A stretch of DNA of 44,783 nt, taken from contig CAZEIW010000108.1 of the NCBI GenBank assembly GCA_964512305.1, positions 1 through 44,783 on the forward strand. The letters are read 5' to 3'. Shown piece by piece: positions 24,846-32,709 of the stretch. Below the pieces are notes generated by a model. That model saw only the letters and a list, made by a program, of their open reading frames with translations. It did not search any database and had not been told where the DNA came from. The translations under genes were made by a program, and so were the position numbers. This DNA comes from CAZEIW01 sp964512305 (GTDB taxonomy: Bacteria; Pseudomonadota; Gammaproteobacteria; Burkholderiales; Burkholderiaceae_F). Every line of letters starts with the position of its first letter. The stretch's first letter is position 1.

Positions 24846-25878
24846 GGTCCTCCCTGCGCAAGCGCGATTCGATCAGGTCGATCAGGCGCGCGTCGATCTG
24901 CGCGCGCAGCGGCACCACCCACAGGCGCGCATCGTGCACCAGCGCGCCGTCGGTGCGGCATTTTACGGCGTCCTTCTCGGTCATCAGCACCCGGTCGTAC
25001 GCATGCCGCGCCAGCTGCTCGGCGCTGAGCGAGCCGTGGTCGGGCAGGGCGAGCTCATCGACGACGAGGCCGTGCTCGCGCAGCATCGCGAAGAACCGCT
25101 CGGGAACCCCGATCCCGCAGGCCGCCAGCACGCGCCAGCGCGCCGCGCGCTGCTCGCGCGCGACCTCCCCGAGGGCCAGGCGCTGAGCCGGCGCCGCCAG
25201 CGGATAGGCCTCCGCGAGCGAGGTCTCGAGGAAGTAGAACGGCGAGTACACGCGCACCGCCGGCGTGATGCCGTGGAACACGACCGCGTCGACGCCCTTC
25301 AGGCGCAGCGGCGGATCGCGCAGCGGTCCCGCGGGGATCAGCCAGCCGTTGCCCATCCCCTGGGAATGGACGACCGCGATCTCGAGCTCGCGGCCGAGGC
25401 GCCGGTGCTGCAGCCCGTCGTCGGCGATCACGATATCGCACGCCGGATGCGCGCCCAGCAGCAGGCGCGCCGCGGCGACCCGGTCGCGCCCGACCGCCAC
25501 CGGCACCGCGGCCGCGGCATAGATCACCAGCGGCTCGTCGCCGCACTCGTCCGCGCGGCTGTACGGTCCGACCAGGCGCGGCTGGCGCGCGTCGCCGCCG
25601 TAGCCGCGCGATACGACGCCGGGGTGCCAGCCGCGCGCGCGCAGCTCCTTGACGACTTCGATCACCAGCGGCGTCTTGCCGGTGCCGCCGGCATACAGGT
25701 TGCCGATGACCACCACCGGCACCCCGACCCGCACCGGGCGTGCGAGCCCGATCCGGTAGGTCCAGCCGGCGACCGCCCGCCAGGCCGCGTGAACGAGCGC
25801 GAACGGCAGCAGCAGGCGCGCGGCCAGGCCGCGCCGCTGCCACATGTGGACGACCCGCCGATGTAGCCAGGCTCGCAA
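24826..25878 (-). CDS. lpxK: Tetraacyldisaccharide 4'-kinase
   Basis: A 350-residue inner-membrane-associated kinase that phosphorylates the 4' position of the lipid A disaccharide precursor, making lipid IVA. The P-loop is GGTGKTP (64-70), preceded by a hydrophobic N-terminal helix (about 18-35) that would anchor it. VVSRGYGG (about 88-95), IADDGLQHRRL (about 150-160) and VLMTEKDAVK (about 301-310) are LpxK hallmarks. It lies 45 bp after exbD and overlaps the Trm112-like gene. Confidence 0.95.
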   Translation of the reverse strand: MRAWLHRRVVHMWQRRGLAARLLLPFALVHAAWRAVAGWTYRIGLARPVRVGVPVVVIGNLYAGGTGKTPLVIEVVKELRARGWHPGVVSRGYGGDARQPRLVGPYSRADECGDEPLVIYAAAAVPVAVGRDRVAAARLLLGAHPACDIVIADDGLQHRRLGRELEIAVVHSQGMGNGWLIPAGPLRDPPLRLKGVDAVVFHGITPAVRVYSPFYFLETSLAEAYPLAAPAQRLALGEVAREQRAARWRVLAACGIGVPERFFAMLREHGLVVDELALPDHGSLSAEQLARHAYDRVLMTEKDAVKCRTDGALVHDARLWVVPLRAQIDARLIDLIESRLRREDHGSKAA

Positions 25879-25923
25879 GATTTCGCTGTCGATGGGGCGA
25901 GAACGGAGCTGCGCGCGCGGCGC

Positions 25924-26340
25924 CTAGGGAGACCGTCGCTGCGTGGCGAAGCTCAGGCGCGACAGGCCGGCCAGCCTGGCAGCCTCCATCACGGTGATGA
26001 CCGACTGGTGCGGCGCCTGGGCGTCGGCGTTGATGACGACGATCGGGTTCGTGACGCGCTCGGCTGCGCTGCGAAGCAGTTCCGACAGCGCGGCCGCGTC
26101 GGTGATCGCGACCACGCGATGGCCGACCGCGAACCGCCCGTCGGCGGTGACCGCGACCTGGATCTCCTGCAGCTGCGTCGACTGGCGGGTGGCGTCCGCG
26201 CTGGGCAGCTCGATCTGCAGCTGGGCGAAGCGCGAATACGTGGTGCTGATCGCCAGGAAGATCAGCACCACCAGCAGCACGTCGATCAACGGGATCAGGT
26301 TGACTTCGGGCTCTTCGGCGTAGCCGCGTCGGAATCGCAT
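25924..26340 (-). CDS. exbD: Biopolymer transport protein ExbD/TolR family
   Basis: A 138-residue protein with one N-terminal membrane helix (about 15-35, LIPLIDVLLVVLIFLAISTT) and a periplasmic ExbD/TolR domain. Asp20 in the helix is the conserved proton-path residue. It works with ExbB to deliver proton-motive force to a TonB-like partner, but no tonB gene is seen here. It follows exbB by 5 bp. In betaproteobacteria this pair commonly precedes lpxK, as here. Confidence 0.93.
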   Translation of the reverse strand: MRFRRGYAEEPEVNLIPLIDVLLVVLIFLAISTTYSRFAQLQIELPSADATRQSTQLQEIQVAVTADGRFAVGHRVVAITDAAALSELLRSAAERVTNPIVVINADAQAPHQSVITVMEAARLAGLSRLSFATQRRSP

Positions 26341-26345
26341 CGCAT

Positions 26346-26960
26346 CTAGCTCCGCGGAGATCGCGCTTCGCTGTACAGGGCCTCGACCAGGCGCTGGGCC
26401 TGCTGTTCCATCTCGACCAGGAAATCGTCGACGCGGGTCCTGAAAACGCGGTACGCCAGCACCGACGGTACCGCGACGATGATGCCGAGGGCCGTGCTGT
26501 AGAGCGCGATCGAAATGCCCTGCGCCAGCGCCTGCGGATTCGAGCCCGCCTGCTGCGAGGCGAAGATCTCGATCATCCCGACCACCGTGCCGAGCAGGCC
26601 GAGCAGCGGCGCGATCGATCCGACCGACCCGAGCAGCGTGAGATACCGCGACAGCTCGTGCGCGACCCGCCCGCCCGCGACCTCGATCGCCTGCCCGGTG
26701 ACCTCGCGCGTCTCGCGCTCGCTGCGCAGGCCCGCGGCGAGCACGAAGCCCAGCGGAGAATTCACCTCGAGCTTCGCGATCACGTCCGGGCTGACCTGCC
26801 GGCGGGCATGAAGCGCCAGCACGTCCTGCAGCAAATTAGGCGGCAGGATCTTCGAATGACGCAGCGCGGTGCTGCGCTCGATGATCAGGGCAAGCGCGAC
26901 GACGGAAGCGATGATCAACGGCCAGATCGGCCAGCCCAGGGCTTGTACGATGGCGAACAA
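26346..26960 (-). CDS. exbB: Biopolymer transport protein ExbB (MotA/TolQ/ExbB proton channel)
   Basis: A 204-residue inner-membrane protein with three helices: about 7-27 (GWPIWPLIIASVVALALIIER), 100-125 and 145-170. The MotA/TolQ/ExbB domain has LLGSVGSIAPLLGLLGTVVGMI and the third-helix ISIALYSTALGIIVAVPSVLAY. No ATG fits. TTG 26960 with AAGGA 8 bases upstream gives a N-terminus, FAIVQALGWPIWPL, typical of betaproteobacterial ExbB. The reading frame extends further upstream but without homology. It is first in the exbB-exbD-lpxK group, diverging from xseA. Confidence 0.88.
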   Translation of the reverse strand: MFAIVQALGWPIWPLIIASVVALALIIERSTALRHSKILPPNLLQDVLALHARRQVSPDVIAKLEVNSPLGFVLAAGLRSERETREVTGQAIEVAGGRVAHELSRYLTLLGSVGSIAPLLGLLGTVVGMIEIFASQQAGSNPQALAQGISIALYSTALGIIVAVPSVLAYRVFRTRVDDFLVEMEQQAQRLVEALYSEARSPRS

Positions 26961-27399
26961 GAGCGCAATCCTTGCAACGGGCGGGAAAGGTGTCGACCGG
27001 ACGGCCGGACACGGTGCGGCGCTGCCGCAGGCAAACGGCGAGTTTAGAGCGGTTCGGGTTTTTCCCGCATCATCGCTATGCATGGGGTGCGGGGAGCCGT
27101 CTTGCATCGCGCGCGAAGCGCACGCGCGGGACGCATGGATCGGGTCGCGGGGCAGGCGCCGCCGGACCGGACGTACGTGCTTGCGCGCCCTCGGGCCAGG
27201 CCTGCCCCCTTGGGCGGGCGATGTGGATAAGTTTGTGGATAAGCACGCTAAGCTCGCCTCGCCACGAGCCCGCATCGGCACGGACCGGCGCCGCGGCAAG
27301 GTCATGGTGCGCAAAATACTGATACGTTTCAATCGCTTATCATCATGAGACCGTGTGTGACCGAGGCGTTGCGAGCCCGCCAGGCAGCGGGGTCCATTT
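26961..27399. other. 439-bp divergent gap between exbB and xseA
   Basis: No convincing gene is found. The exbB-proximal part (26961-27215) is GC-rich with no signal I can identify. It is followed by tandem DnaA boxes at 27222-27242 and an AT-richer stretch at 27311-27345 that includes TATCAT at 27338-27343, a possible xseA -10. Overlapping open frames in the gap lack homology and codon bias. Confidence 0.6.
27222..27242 (+). promoter_or_regulatory. Two tandem consensus DnaA boxes
   Basis: TGTGGATAA occurs exactly at 27222-27230 and again at 27234-27242, same orientation, 3 bp apart (12-bp period). Each is the complement of the consensus DnaA box TTATCCACA. Two perfect copies are unlikely by chance in DNA this GC-rich. 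The neighbours (exbB, xseA) are not usual oriC genes and there is no AT-rich unwinding region, so a DnaA-controlled promoter or a DnaA-titrating site is more likely than an origin. Confidence 0.65.
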
Positions 27400-28788
27400 G
27401 TGGACACTTTTTCGCCCGAAACCCGCATGGAGCTTGAGTCCGATCGGCCGGACGCAGGTCTGGTGCGGGTTTGCCTCACAGTTTCCCAGCTAAACCGCGC
27501 CGTTGCTGGGTCCCTGCAAGCGAACTTCGCCCGCCAGCGGGTTCGCGGCGAACTCGCCTCGATGACCCGGGCCGCCAGCGGCCACTGGTACTTCACGCTG
27601 AAGGACCGGCAGGCGCAGGTCCGCTGCGTGATGTTCCGCAGCCGCAACCAGGTGGTTGACTTCGCGCCGCGCGACGGCGACGAGGTCGAGGTGCTGGCGC
27701 AGATCGGGCTGTACGAGCCGCGCGGGGAGTTCCAGCTCACCGTCGACGTGCTGCGCCGGTTCGGCGCGGGCCGTCTTTGGGAGGAGTTCATCCGGCTGCG
27801 CGACCGCCTCGCGGGCGAAGGCCTGTTCGACGCCGATCGCAAGCGGCCGCTGCCGCGATTTCCGCGCGCGATCGGCGTCGTCACCTCGCTGGCTGCCGCG
27901 GCGCTGCGCGATGTCCTGAGCACGCTGGCGCGCCGCGCGCCGCATGTCCGGGTCGTTGTCTACCCGGCGCCGGTCCAGGGAGCCGAGGCCGCGCCGCGCC
28001 TGACGGCGATGCTGGGCGTCGCCGCGCGGCGCGCCGAGGTCGACCTGCTGCTGCTCGTTCGCGGCGGCGGCTCGATCGAGGACCTCTGGGCCTTCAACGA
28101 CGAGCGGCTGGCGCGCGCGATCCGCGCCAGCCCGGTGCCCGTGGTGGTCGGCGTCGGGCACGAATCGGACTTCACGATCGCCGACTTCGCCGCCGACCTG
28201 CGCGCCCCCACGCCGACGGCGGCGGCCGAGCTCGCCACGCCCGAGCGTCGTGCGCTGCTGCGCGCGGTGGCCGAGCGATGGCAGCGACTGCACCGGGCGG
28301 CGAACGGCGCCGCGCAGGCCCGCGCCCAGCGCCTCGACCTCGCGCTGCGCGTGCTCGCGTCGCCGCGCGCGCCGGTACGCGGGTTGCAGGGGCGGCTGGC
28401 CGAACTGGGCGCGCGCGCCGAGCGCTGCATGCGGTCCCGGCTCGCGCTGCAGCGCAGCCGCCTGCTGGCGGCGATGCGCGCGCTCGCGCGCGCGCCGGTC
28501 GACACCGGGCGGCGCCGACAGAACCTGTCGGCCGTGCAGCAGCGGCTGGGTCTCGCGTCGACGCGCGCGCACGACATGCGCCGTCAGCGCCTCGCGCAGC
28601 TGTCGCAGGCGCTGTCGCATCTGGATCCGCAGGCGGTTCTCGAGCGCGGCTACAGCATCGTGCGCGACCGCGGCGGGCAACTCGTCACCCGCGCAGGCTC
28701 GCTCGCGGCCGGCGACCCGCTCGAGGTGCTGTTCGCGCACGGATCGGCCGGCGTGCGCGTCGAGACGACGCGCGGCGAGGACGCTTGA
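27400..28788 (+). CDS. xseA: Exodeoxyribonuclease VII large subunit
   Basis: A 462-residue catalytic subunit of ExoVII. The N-terminal OB fold (about 25-125) includes LTVSQLNRAV, RVRGELAS and GHWYFTLKD. The Exonuc_VII_L domain has RPLPRFPRAIGVVTS (about 149-163), LLLLVRGGGSIEDLWAFNDE (about 217-236) and the VGVGHESDFTIADFAADLRAPTP stretch. This is followed by a long Arg/Ala-rich coiled-coil region and a C-terminal ERGYSIVRD segment. The start is GTG 27400, with ATG 27427 as an in-frame alternative lacking a ribosome site. Its partner xseB is at 1998. Confidence 0.95.
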   Translation: MDTFSPETRMELESDRPDAGLVRVCLTVSQLNRAVAGSLQANFARQRVRGELASMTRAASGHWYFTLKDRQAQVRCVMFRSRNQVVDFAPRDGDEVEVLAQIGLYEPRGEFQLTVDVLRRFGAGRLWEEFIRLRDRLAGEGLFDADRKRPLPRFPRAIGVVTSLAAAALRDVLSTLARRAPHVRVVVYPAPVQGAEAAPRLTAMLGVAARRAEVDLLLLVRGGGSIEDLWAFNDERLARAIRASPVPVVVGVGHESDFTIADFAADLRAPTPTAAAELATPERRALLRAVAERWQRLHRAANGAAQARAQRLDLALRVLASPRAPVRGLQGRLAELGARAERCMRSRLALQRSRLLAAMRALARAPVDTGRRRQNLSAVQQRLGLASTRAHDMRRQRLAQLSQALSHLDPQAVLERGYSIVRDRGGQLVTRAGSLAAGDPLEVLFAHGSAGVRVETTRGEDA

Positions 28789-28837
28789 TGCAGGCCATGA
28801 GCGCAACAGGGTTCCTCGCTGTGGCGGGGCCGTACGC

Positions 28838-28857
28838 GCGCGCGCCATGGCGCGCGC
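28838..28857. repeat. 20-bp perfect palindrome downstream of xseA
   Basis: A self-complementary GCGC-rich sequence centred on CCATGG lies 50 bp after the xseA stop. It has no loop and no T tract, so it is not a standard terminator, although it could stall transcription or fold in RNA. The rest of the 198-bp gap before the small membrane ORF holds no feature I can support. Confidence 0.5.
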
Positions 28858-28986
28858 AAACGAGGGACTGAATGAGGGAAATGAGGCGGACCGCAAAGTT
28901 CGTGTGCTAGATTTTCGAAGGCCGCCGGATTCCGGCGCGGACGGCGCATCACGGGCCGACGAACAAGAGAAACAATGGGGGCGAAG

Positions 28987-29085
28987 ATGAAGAATCCGCT
29001 CGACTCACTCTGGGGCACGGTCATCACCGGCCTGGTCCTCACCGTGATCCTCTACCTGATCGCCAAGACCATGATCGGGGGTTGA
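28987..29085 (+). CDS. Small single-pass membrane protein (32 aa)
   Basis: An ORF of 32 residues: a short polar head (MKNPLDSLWG) and one hydrophobic helix (VITGLVLTVILYLIAKTMIGG). GGGG sits about six bases upstream of ATG 28987; ATG 28975 would add four residues. Its TGA ends two bases before the ATG of the PuuD-like gene, and the GGGGG at the end of this ORF serves as that gene's ribosome site, so the two are probably coupled. I know no family for it. The helix content and coupling suggest a small partner subunit of the next protein, but this is inference. Confidence 0.6.
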   Translation: MKNPLDSLWGTVITGLVLTVILYLIAKTMIGG

Positions 29086-29087
29086 CC

Positions 29088-29582
29088 ATGGACCTCATCC
29101 ACTACGGATTGGGCCGCTGGCTGCACATCCTGGCCGGCGTGATGTGGATCGGGCTGCTGTACTACTTCAACTTCGTCAACGTCGCGGCCGCGAAGGCGGC
29201 GGGTGCCGATGGAACCGCGGCGGGGATCACCAAACATGTGGTGCCGCGCGCGTTGCTGTATTTCCGCTGGTCGGCCGTCGTGACGTGGCTCGCGGGCGCC
29301 TACCTGCTGTCGGACAAGTTCCTCGCGGCCTTCCTCTTCCTCGACAAGCAATACATTCCGATCGGTTTCGGCGCCTGGCTGGGCACGATCATGCTGTTCA
29401 ACGTCTGGGTGCTGATCTGGCCCAATCAGAAGAAGATCCTCGGACTCGTGACGGCGACCGACGAGGAAAAGGCCAAGGCGCGCCGCGTCGCGTTCCTGGC
29501 GTCGCGGACGAACACGATGCTGTCGATCCCGATGATCCTGTTCATGTCGCAGAGCGGCCTGATGCATCGGTCGCTGTTCTAG
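29088..29582 (+). CDS. PuuD-like (urate hydroxylase N-terminal-like) membrane protein
   Basis: A 164-residue membrane protein with four predicted helices (about 8-28, 58-76, 86-108 and 143-160). It resembles the N-terminal membrane domain of PuuD-type urate oxidases: YGLGRWLHILAGVMWIGLLYYFNFVN, then TKHVVPRALLYFRWSA, with histidines at about 13 and 48 that could ligate haem. It lacks the rest of the urate oxidase domain and the C-terminal cytochrome c, so enzymatic urate oxidation is not supported. The ATG 29088 has a GGGGG ribosome site inside the preceding small ORF. No other purine-degradation gene is near. Confidence 0.72.
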   Translation: MDLIHYGLGRWLHILAGVMWIGLLYYFNFVNVAAAKAAGADGTAAGITKHVVPRALLYFRWSAVVTWLAGAYLLSDKFLAAFLFLDKQYIPIGFGAWLGTIMLFNVWVLIWPNQKKILGLVTATDEEKAKARRVAFLASRTNTMLSIPMILFMSQSGLMHRSLF

Positions 29583-29596
29583 ATCTCGCGCCGCAC

Positions 29597-29627
29597 CGCA
29601 CAGGCGCCGGACCTCCGCGCCTGTGCG
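29597..29627. terminator. Hairpin between convergent PuuD-like and DUF192 genes
   Basis: An 11-bp perfect stem (29597-29607 with 29617-29627) and a 9-nt loop lie 15 bp after the PuuD-like stop and 22 bp before the DUF192 stop. It has no T tract on either side. Its position suggests a shared transcript end. Confidence 0.5.
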
Positions 29628-29649
29628 CGGCGCGGCGCCGGCAACTTCC

Positions 29650-30087
29650 CTAGGGCGCCGGCACTCCGCGCAGCGGCTGCCCCTCGCGGATCCCGTGATC
29701 CGCGAACCAATGCCCGCTCATCTCCAGCGCATAGCGCACCGGCCTGCGCGCGCAGTGGCTGTCGTCGGTCTGCGGCTTCATTTCCTCGATGTTGGCGATG
29801 GTTCCGTCGTCGTCCAGGAAAGCGACCGACAGCGGCAGCAGCGTGTTGCGCATCCACATGCAGTGCTGTGCCTTCTGGTCGAACACGAACAGCATTCCGT
29901 GATTCGGGGCGAGCTCGCGCCGGAACATCAGCCCCTGCATGCGCGTTCGGTCGCTGTCGGCGACCTCGGCGGTGATCAGGTGGATGCCGGCGGTCAGCCG
30001 CACCGAGGGCGTCGGCTGGCCGCGGGCCGCGAGAGTCGCCGCGAGCGCCAGCGACGCGCAGGCGGCACGGACCATGAACCGGTTCAC
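29650..30087 (-). CDS. DUF192 secreted protein
   Basis: A 145-residue protein with an N-terminal hydrophobic signal (about 5-22) and a DUF192 domain: LITAEVADSDRTRMQGLMFR, then MLFVFDQKAQHCMWMRNTLLPLSVAFLD and IANIEEMKPQT. The conserved CMWMRNT stretch is the family hallmark. Its function is unknown; many members are periplasmic or anchored. The start is GTG 30087, or ATG 30075 four codons later, which gives a better-placed signal peptide. It is divergent from icd (251 bp), a common betaproteobacterial arrangement. Confidence 0.9.
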   Translation of the reverse strand: MNRFMVRAACASLALAATLAARGQPTPSVRLTAGIHLITAEVADSDRTRMQGLMFRRELAPNHGMLFVFDQKAQHCMWMRNTLLPLSVAFLDDDGTIANIEEMKPQTDDSHCARRPVRYALEMSGHWFADHGIREGQPLRGVPAP

Positions 30088-30338
30088 GGCGAGGGTGTCA
30101 CGAGTTTCGGATTGGAGGGTGCGGGGCGGGAGTGCCGCGCCAGCCCGGCGCGAAGGTTAGCCGAAAGCACCGCGAGATGCAGGAAGCTGCGCTGGATCAA
30201 GCCCGGCGCGCGCGGCCGCAAGGGGTCAGGCGCTACACTTCGCGCGCTCGCGCCTGAATCGCCCGGCCCGCCCGCGAGGACGCCGCCGCCGCGCGCGGCA
30301 GCTGCGCGCCTTCCCGATTTGCCGACGCCGGAGATTCC

Positions 30339-31586
30339 ATGGCTCAACACTTCAAGGTGCCCGCGCAAGGGCAGAAGATCACCGTCAAAAAGGACCTCTC
30401 GCTCGAGGTCCCGGACGTGCCGATCATCCCGTACATCGAGGGCGACGGCACGGGCGTCGACATCACGCCGGTGATGATCAAGGTCGTCGACGCGGCGGTC
30501 GCCAAGGCTTACGGCGGCCGGCGCAAGATCGCGTGGATGGAAGTCTACGCCGGGGAAAAAGCCACTCGCGTCGTCGGCCCGGACGTCTGGCTGCCCGAGG
30601 AGACCCTGGGTGCCGTGCGCGAGTACGTGGTGTCGATCAAGGGTCCGCTGACGACCCCGGTCGGCGGCGGGATCCGTTCGATCAACGTCGCGATGCGCCA
30701 GGAACTCGATCTGTACGTGTGCCTGCGGCCGGTGCGCTACTTCAAGGGCGTCCCGAGCCCGGTGCGCGAGCCCGAGAAGACCGACATGGTGATCTTCCGC
30801 GAGAACTCGGAGGACATCTATGCCGGCATCGAATACGAGGCCCGCTCGGACAAGGCGCGCAAGCTGATCGACTTCCTGCAGCGCGAGCTCGGAGTCACGA
30901 AGATCCGGTTTCCGGAGACCTCCGGCATCGGCATCAAGCCGATTTCGCAGGAGGGCACCGAACGCCTCGTGCGCAGGGCGATCCAGTACGCGCTGGACAA
31001 TCGACGCAAGTCCGTGACCTTCGTGCACAAGGGCAACATCATGAAGTTCACCGAAGGCGCCTTCGCGAAGTGGGGCTACGGGCTGGCGCAGCGCGAATTC
31101 GGCGCCGAGCCGCTCGACGGCGGGCCATGGATGCGCATCAAGACGGCGCACGGCGAGATCGTCGTCAAGGACGTCATCGCCGATGCTTTCCTGCAACAAA
31201 TCCTGCTGCGGCCGGCCGAATACGACGTGATCGCGACGATGAACCTGAACGGCGATTTCATTTCGGATGCGCTGGCAGCCCAGGTGGGCGGCATCGGAAT
31301 CGCGCCGGGGGCAAACCTGTCGGACACGGTCGCGATGTTCGAGGCGACCCACGGCACCGCGCCGAAGTATGCCGGCAAGGATTACGTCAATCCGGGATCG
31401 GAGATCCTGTCGGCGGAGATGATGCTGCGCCACATGGGCTGGGTCGAGGCGGCCGACCTGGTCATCCGGTCGATGGAGCGGGCGATCCAGAACAAGACCG
31501 TCACCTACGATTTCGCGCGGCTGATGCCGGGCGCCACGCAGGTGTCGTGCTCGGGCTTCGGCAACGCGATGATCGCGGCGATGTAG
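30339..31586 (+). CDS. icd: NADP-dependent isocitrate dehydrogenase
   Basis: A 415-residue homodimeric TCA-cycle enzyme that makes 2-oxoglutarate and NADPH. The substrate loop is GGGIRSINVAMRQELDLYVCLRPVRYF; S114 there aligns with S113 of E. coli Icd, the site phosphorylated by AceK, so control of the glyoxylate branch is possible (no aceK here). NLNGDFISDALAAQVGGIGIAPGAN and FEATHGTAPKYAGKD are metal- and NADP-binding regions. It starts at ATG 30339, is followed after about 60 bp by a strong terminator, and converges with the cold-shock gene. Confidence 0.97.
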   Translation: MAQHFKVPAQGQKITVKKDLSLEVPDVPIIPYIEGDGTGVDITPVMIKVVDAAVAKAYGGRRKIAWMEVYAGEKATRVVGPDVWLPEETLGAVREYVVSIKGPLTTPVGGGIRSINVAMRQELDLYVCLRPVRYFKGVPSPVREPEKTDMVIFRENSEDIYAGIEYEARSDKARKLIDFLQRELGVTKIRFPETSGIGIKPISQEGTERLVRRAIQYALDNRRKSVTFVHKGNIMKFTEGAFAKWGYGLAQREFGAEPLDGGPWMRIKTAHGEIVVKDVIADAFLQQILLRPAEYDVIATMNLNGDFISDALAAQVGGIGIAPGANLSDTVAMFEATHGTAPKYAGKDYVNPGSEILSAEMMLRHMGWVEAADLVIRSMERAIQNKTVTYDFARLMPGATQVSCSGFGNAMIAAM

Positions 31587-31624
31587 GGCCGCAACGCCCG
31601 CCTGTCAGGCCTCGAGGAAAAGTT

Positions 31625-31642
31625 CCCCGGCGCACGCCGGGG
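31625..31642. terminator. Short GC hairpin after icd
   Basis: An 8-bp perfect stem (31625-31632 with 31635-31642) and a 2-nt loop lie 38 bp past the icd stop, directly before the larger terminator. It is not followed by T, so it may stabilise the 3' end rather than terminate. Confidence 0.5.
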
Positions 31643-31644
31643 AG

Positions 31645-31680
31645 CAGTAAAAAGCCCCGCCGAAGCGGGGCTTTTTACTG
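31645..31680. terminator. Bidirectional intrinsic terminator, icd / cold-shock gene
   Basis: A perfect 16-bp inverted repeat (31645-31660 with 31665-31680, loop CGAA). The GCCCCGC core is flanked by AAAAA on one side and TTTTT on the other, so each strand ends in a U tract. It stops icd transcription from the left and the cold-shock gene from the right (its stop is at 31698). Confidence 0.92.
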
Positions 31681-31697
31681 CCGGCCGGCTCGCCGGC

Positions 31698-31904
31698 TCA
31701 GCTGTTCGGCGTGATATTCGACGCCTGTTTGCCCTTCGGACCCTGCACGACTTCGAAGACGACCTTCTGCCCCTCCTTCAGCGTCTTGAAGCCGCCGATC
31801 TGGATCGCCGAAAAGTGCGCGAACAGATCTTCGCCGCCGTCATCCGGGGTGATGAAGCCATATCCCTTGGCGTCGTTGAACCACTTGACCGTACCTGTAG
31901 CCAT
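31698..31904 (-). CDS. Cold-shock domain protein (CspA family)
   Basis: A 68-residue single cold-shock domain that binds single-stranded RNA and DNA. RNP1 is KGYGFI (13-18) and RNP2 is LFAHF (27-31); the start ATGTVKWFNDAKGYGFI is typical. A GAGGAAGAG ribosome site precedes ATG 31904. A candidate promoter at 32062-32091 would give a 5' leader of about 150 nt, similar in length to that of E. coli cspA. The gene is between icd and clpS, as in many betaproteobacteria. Confidence 0.96.
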   Translation of the reverse strand: MATGTVKWFNDAKGYGFITPDDGGEDLFAHFSAIQIGGFKTLKEGQKVVFEVVQGPKGKQASNITPNS

Positions 31905-32404
31905 TCACTCTTCCTCATTGCCGCAATGACCCACGAAGGCGCCACGAAGCGTCCGGCGCTAGGCCGTTTTCTTCCCCGGGACCCCTCTCCCGGCGGCCCG
32001 GTCCGATGCACGCTCGGCGAACCGCCATCCTTCGACGTTTTTGGTTGTCGTCGGGATACGCATTGTTTGGGCAAATCCGCCAAAGCGTCAAGACCTGCGG
32101 GCGGGCTTCGCGGAACCGGAAAATCCGGCACCTGAAGGCCGCCGGCGGGGCTACACGGGTTGCCCGAGGCTCGGATCGCTCGAAAACGGGGCGCTTGAAG
32201 CCCGATCAGCGGGCTTACCGGAGGGGCCGACGCGTATAAAAAGGGGGCTGGCGCCGCTCGGCGACGGTTGGCAGCCAAGCCGACACCGACGGTCCGCCGG
32301 CGTGGCCTTCCGGCGCTCCGGGGGGGCATGGATTTCACTTATGATCTGCATCACAGCGACCCGCGCTCCGCGTTGATGTCAGGCGCCTCTTCGATGATGC
32401 TGTC
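31905..32404. other. 500-bp divergent gap between the cold-shock gene and clpS
   Basis: No convincing gene is found here. The part up to about 32055 would be the cold-shock leader on the minus strand. TATAAA at 32235-32240 and TATGAT at 32340-32345 on the plus strand are possible clpS -10 elements without a good -35. A 6-bp-stem hairpin lies at about 32199-32215. Short open frames on both strands lack homology. Confidence 0.55.
32062..32091 (-). promoter_or_regulatory. Candidate cold-shock gene promoter
   Basis: On the minus strand TTGACG (32091-32086) is followed after 18 bp by AACAAT (32067-32062). The -35 matches five of six consensus bases and the -10 four of six. Transcription would start near 32055, about 150 nt before the cold-shock ATG. 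Confidence 0.5.
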
Positions 32405-32709
32405 ATGAGCGAACGGATCGGCGAAGGCACGGTCGTCGAGAAGAAGGCTTCGCGGGTGAAGCCGCCTCCGATGTACCAGGTCGTGCTGCTGAACGACGAT
32501 TTCACCCCGATGGAGTTCGTCGTCGGCGTACTGCAGAAGTTCTTCGGCAAGGGACGGGAACAGGCGACACAGATCATGCTGAAGGTGCACCACGAGGGAC
32601 GCGGGGTTTGCGGCGTGTACCCGCGGGACATCGCGGCCAGCAAGGTCGAGCAGGTGTGCAGCTATTCACGTCAGCATCAGCATCCGCTACAGTGCGTGAT
32701 GGAGGAAGC

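Noticed and set aside
27222..27242. Chromosomal replication origin
   Set aside because: Only two DnaA boxes, no AT-rich unwinding region, and no dnaA, dnaN, gidA or rpmH nearby.
28788..28871. A 27-codon ORF overlapping the xseA stop as TGATG
   Set aside because: There is no ribosome site beyond the overlap and no structure. It includes the 20-bp palindrome, which explains its composition; probably chance.
29088..29582. Functional urate oxidase PuuD
   Set aside because: Only the N-terminal membrane part is present, with no cytochrome domain and no purine-catabolism neighbours, so only similarity is claimed.
31815..32376. Several overlapping ORFs of 70-190 codons in the gap between the cold-shock gene and clpS
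   Set aside because: They overlap one another on both strands, have no motifs, and the region fits a leader and promoter.
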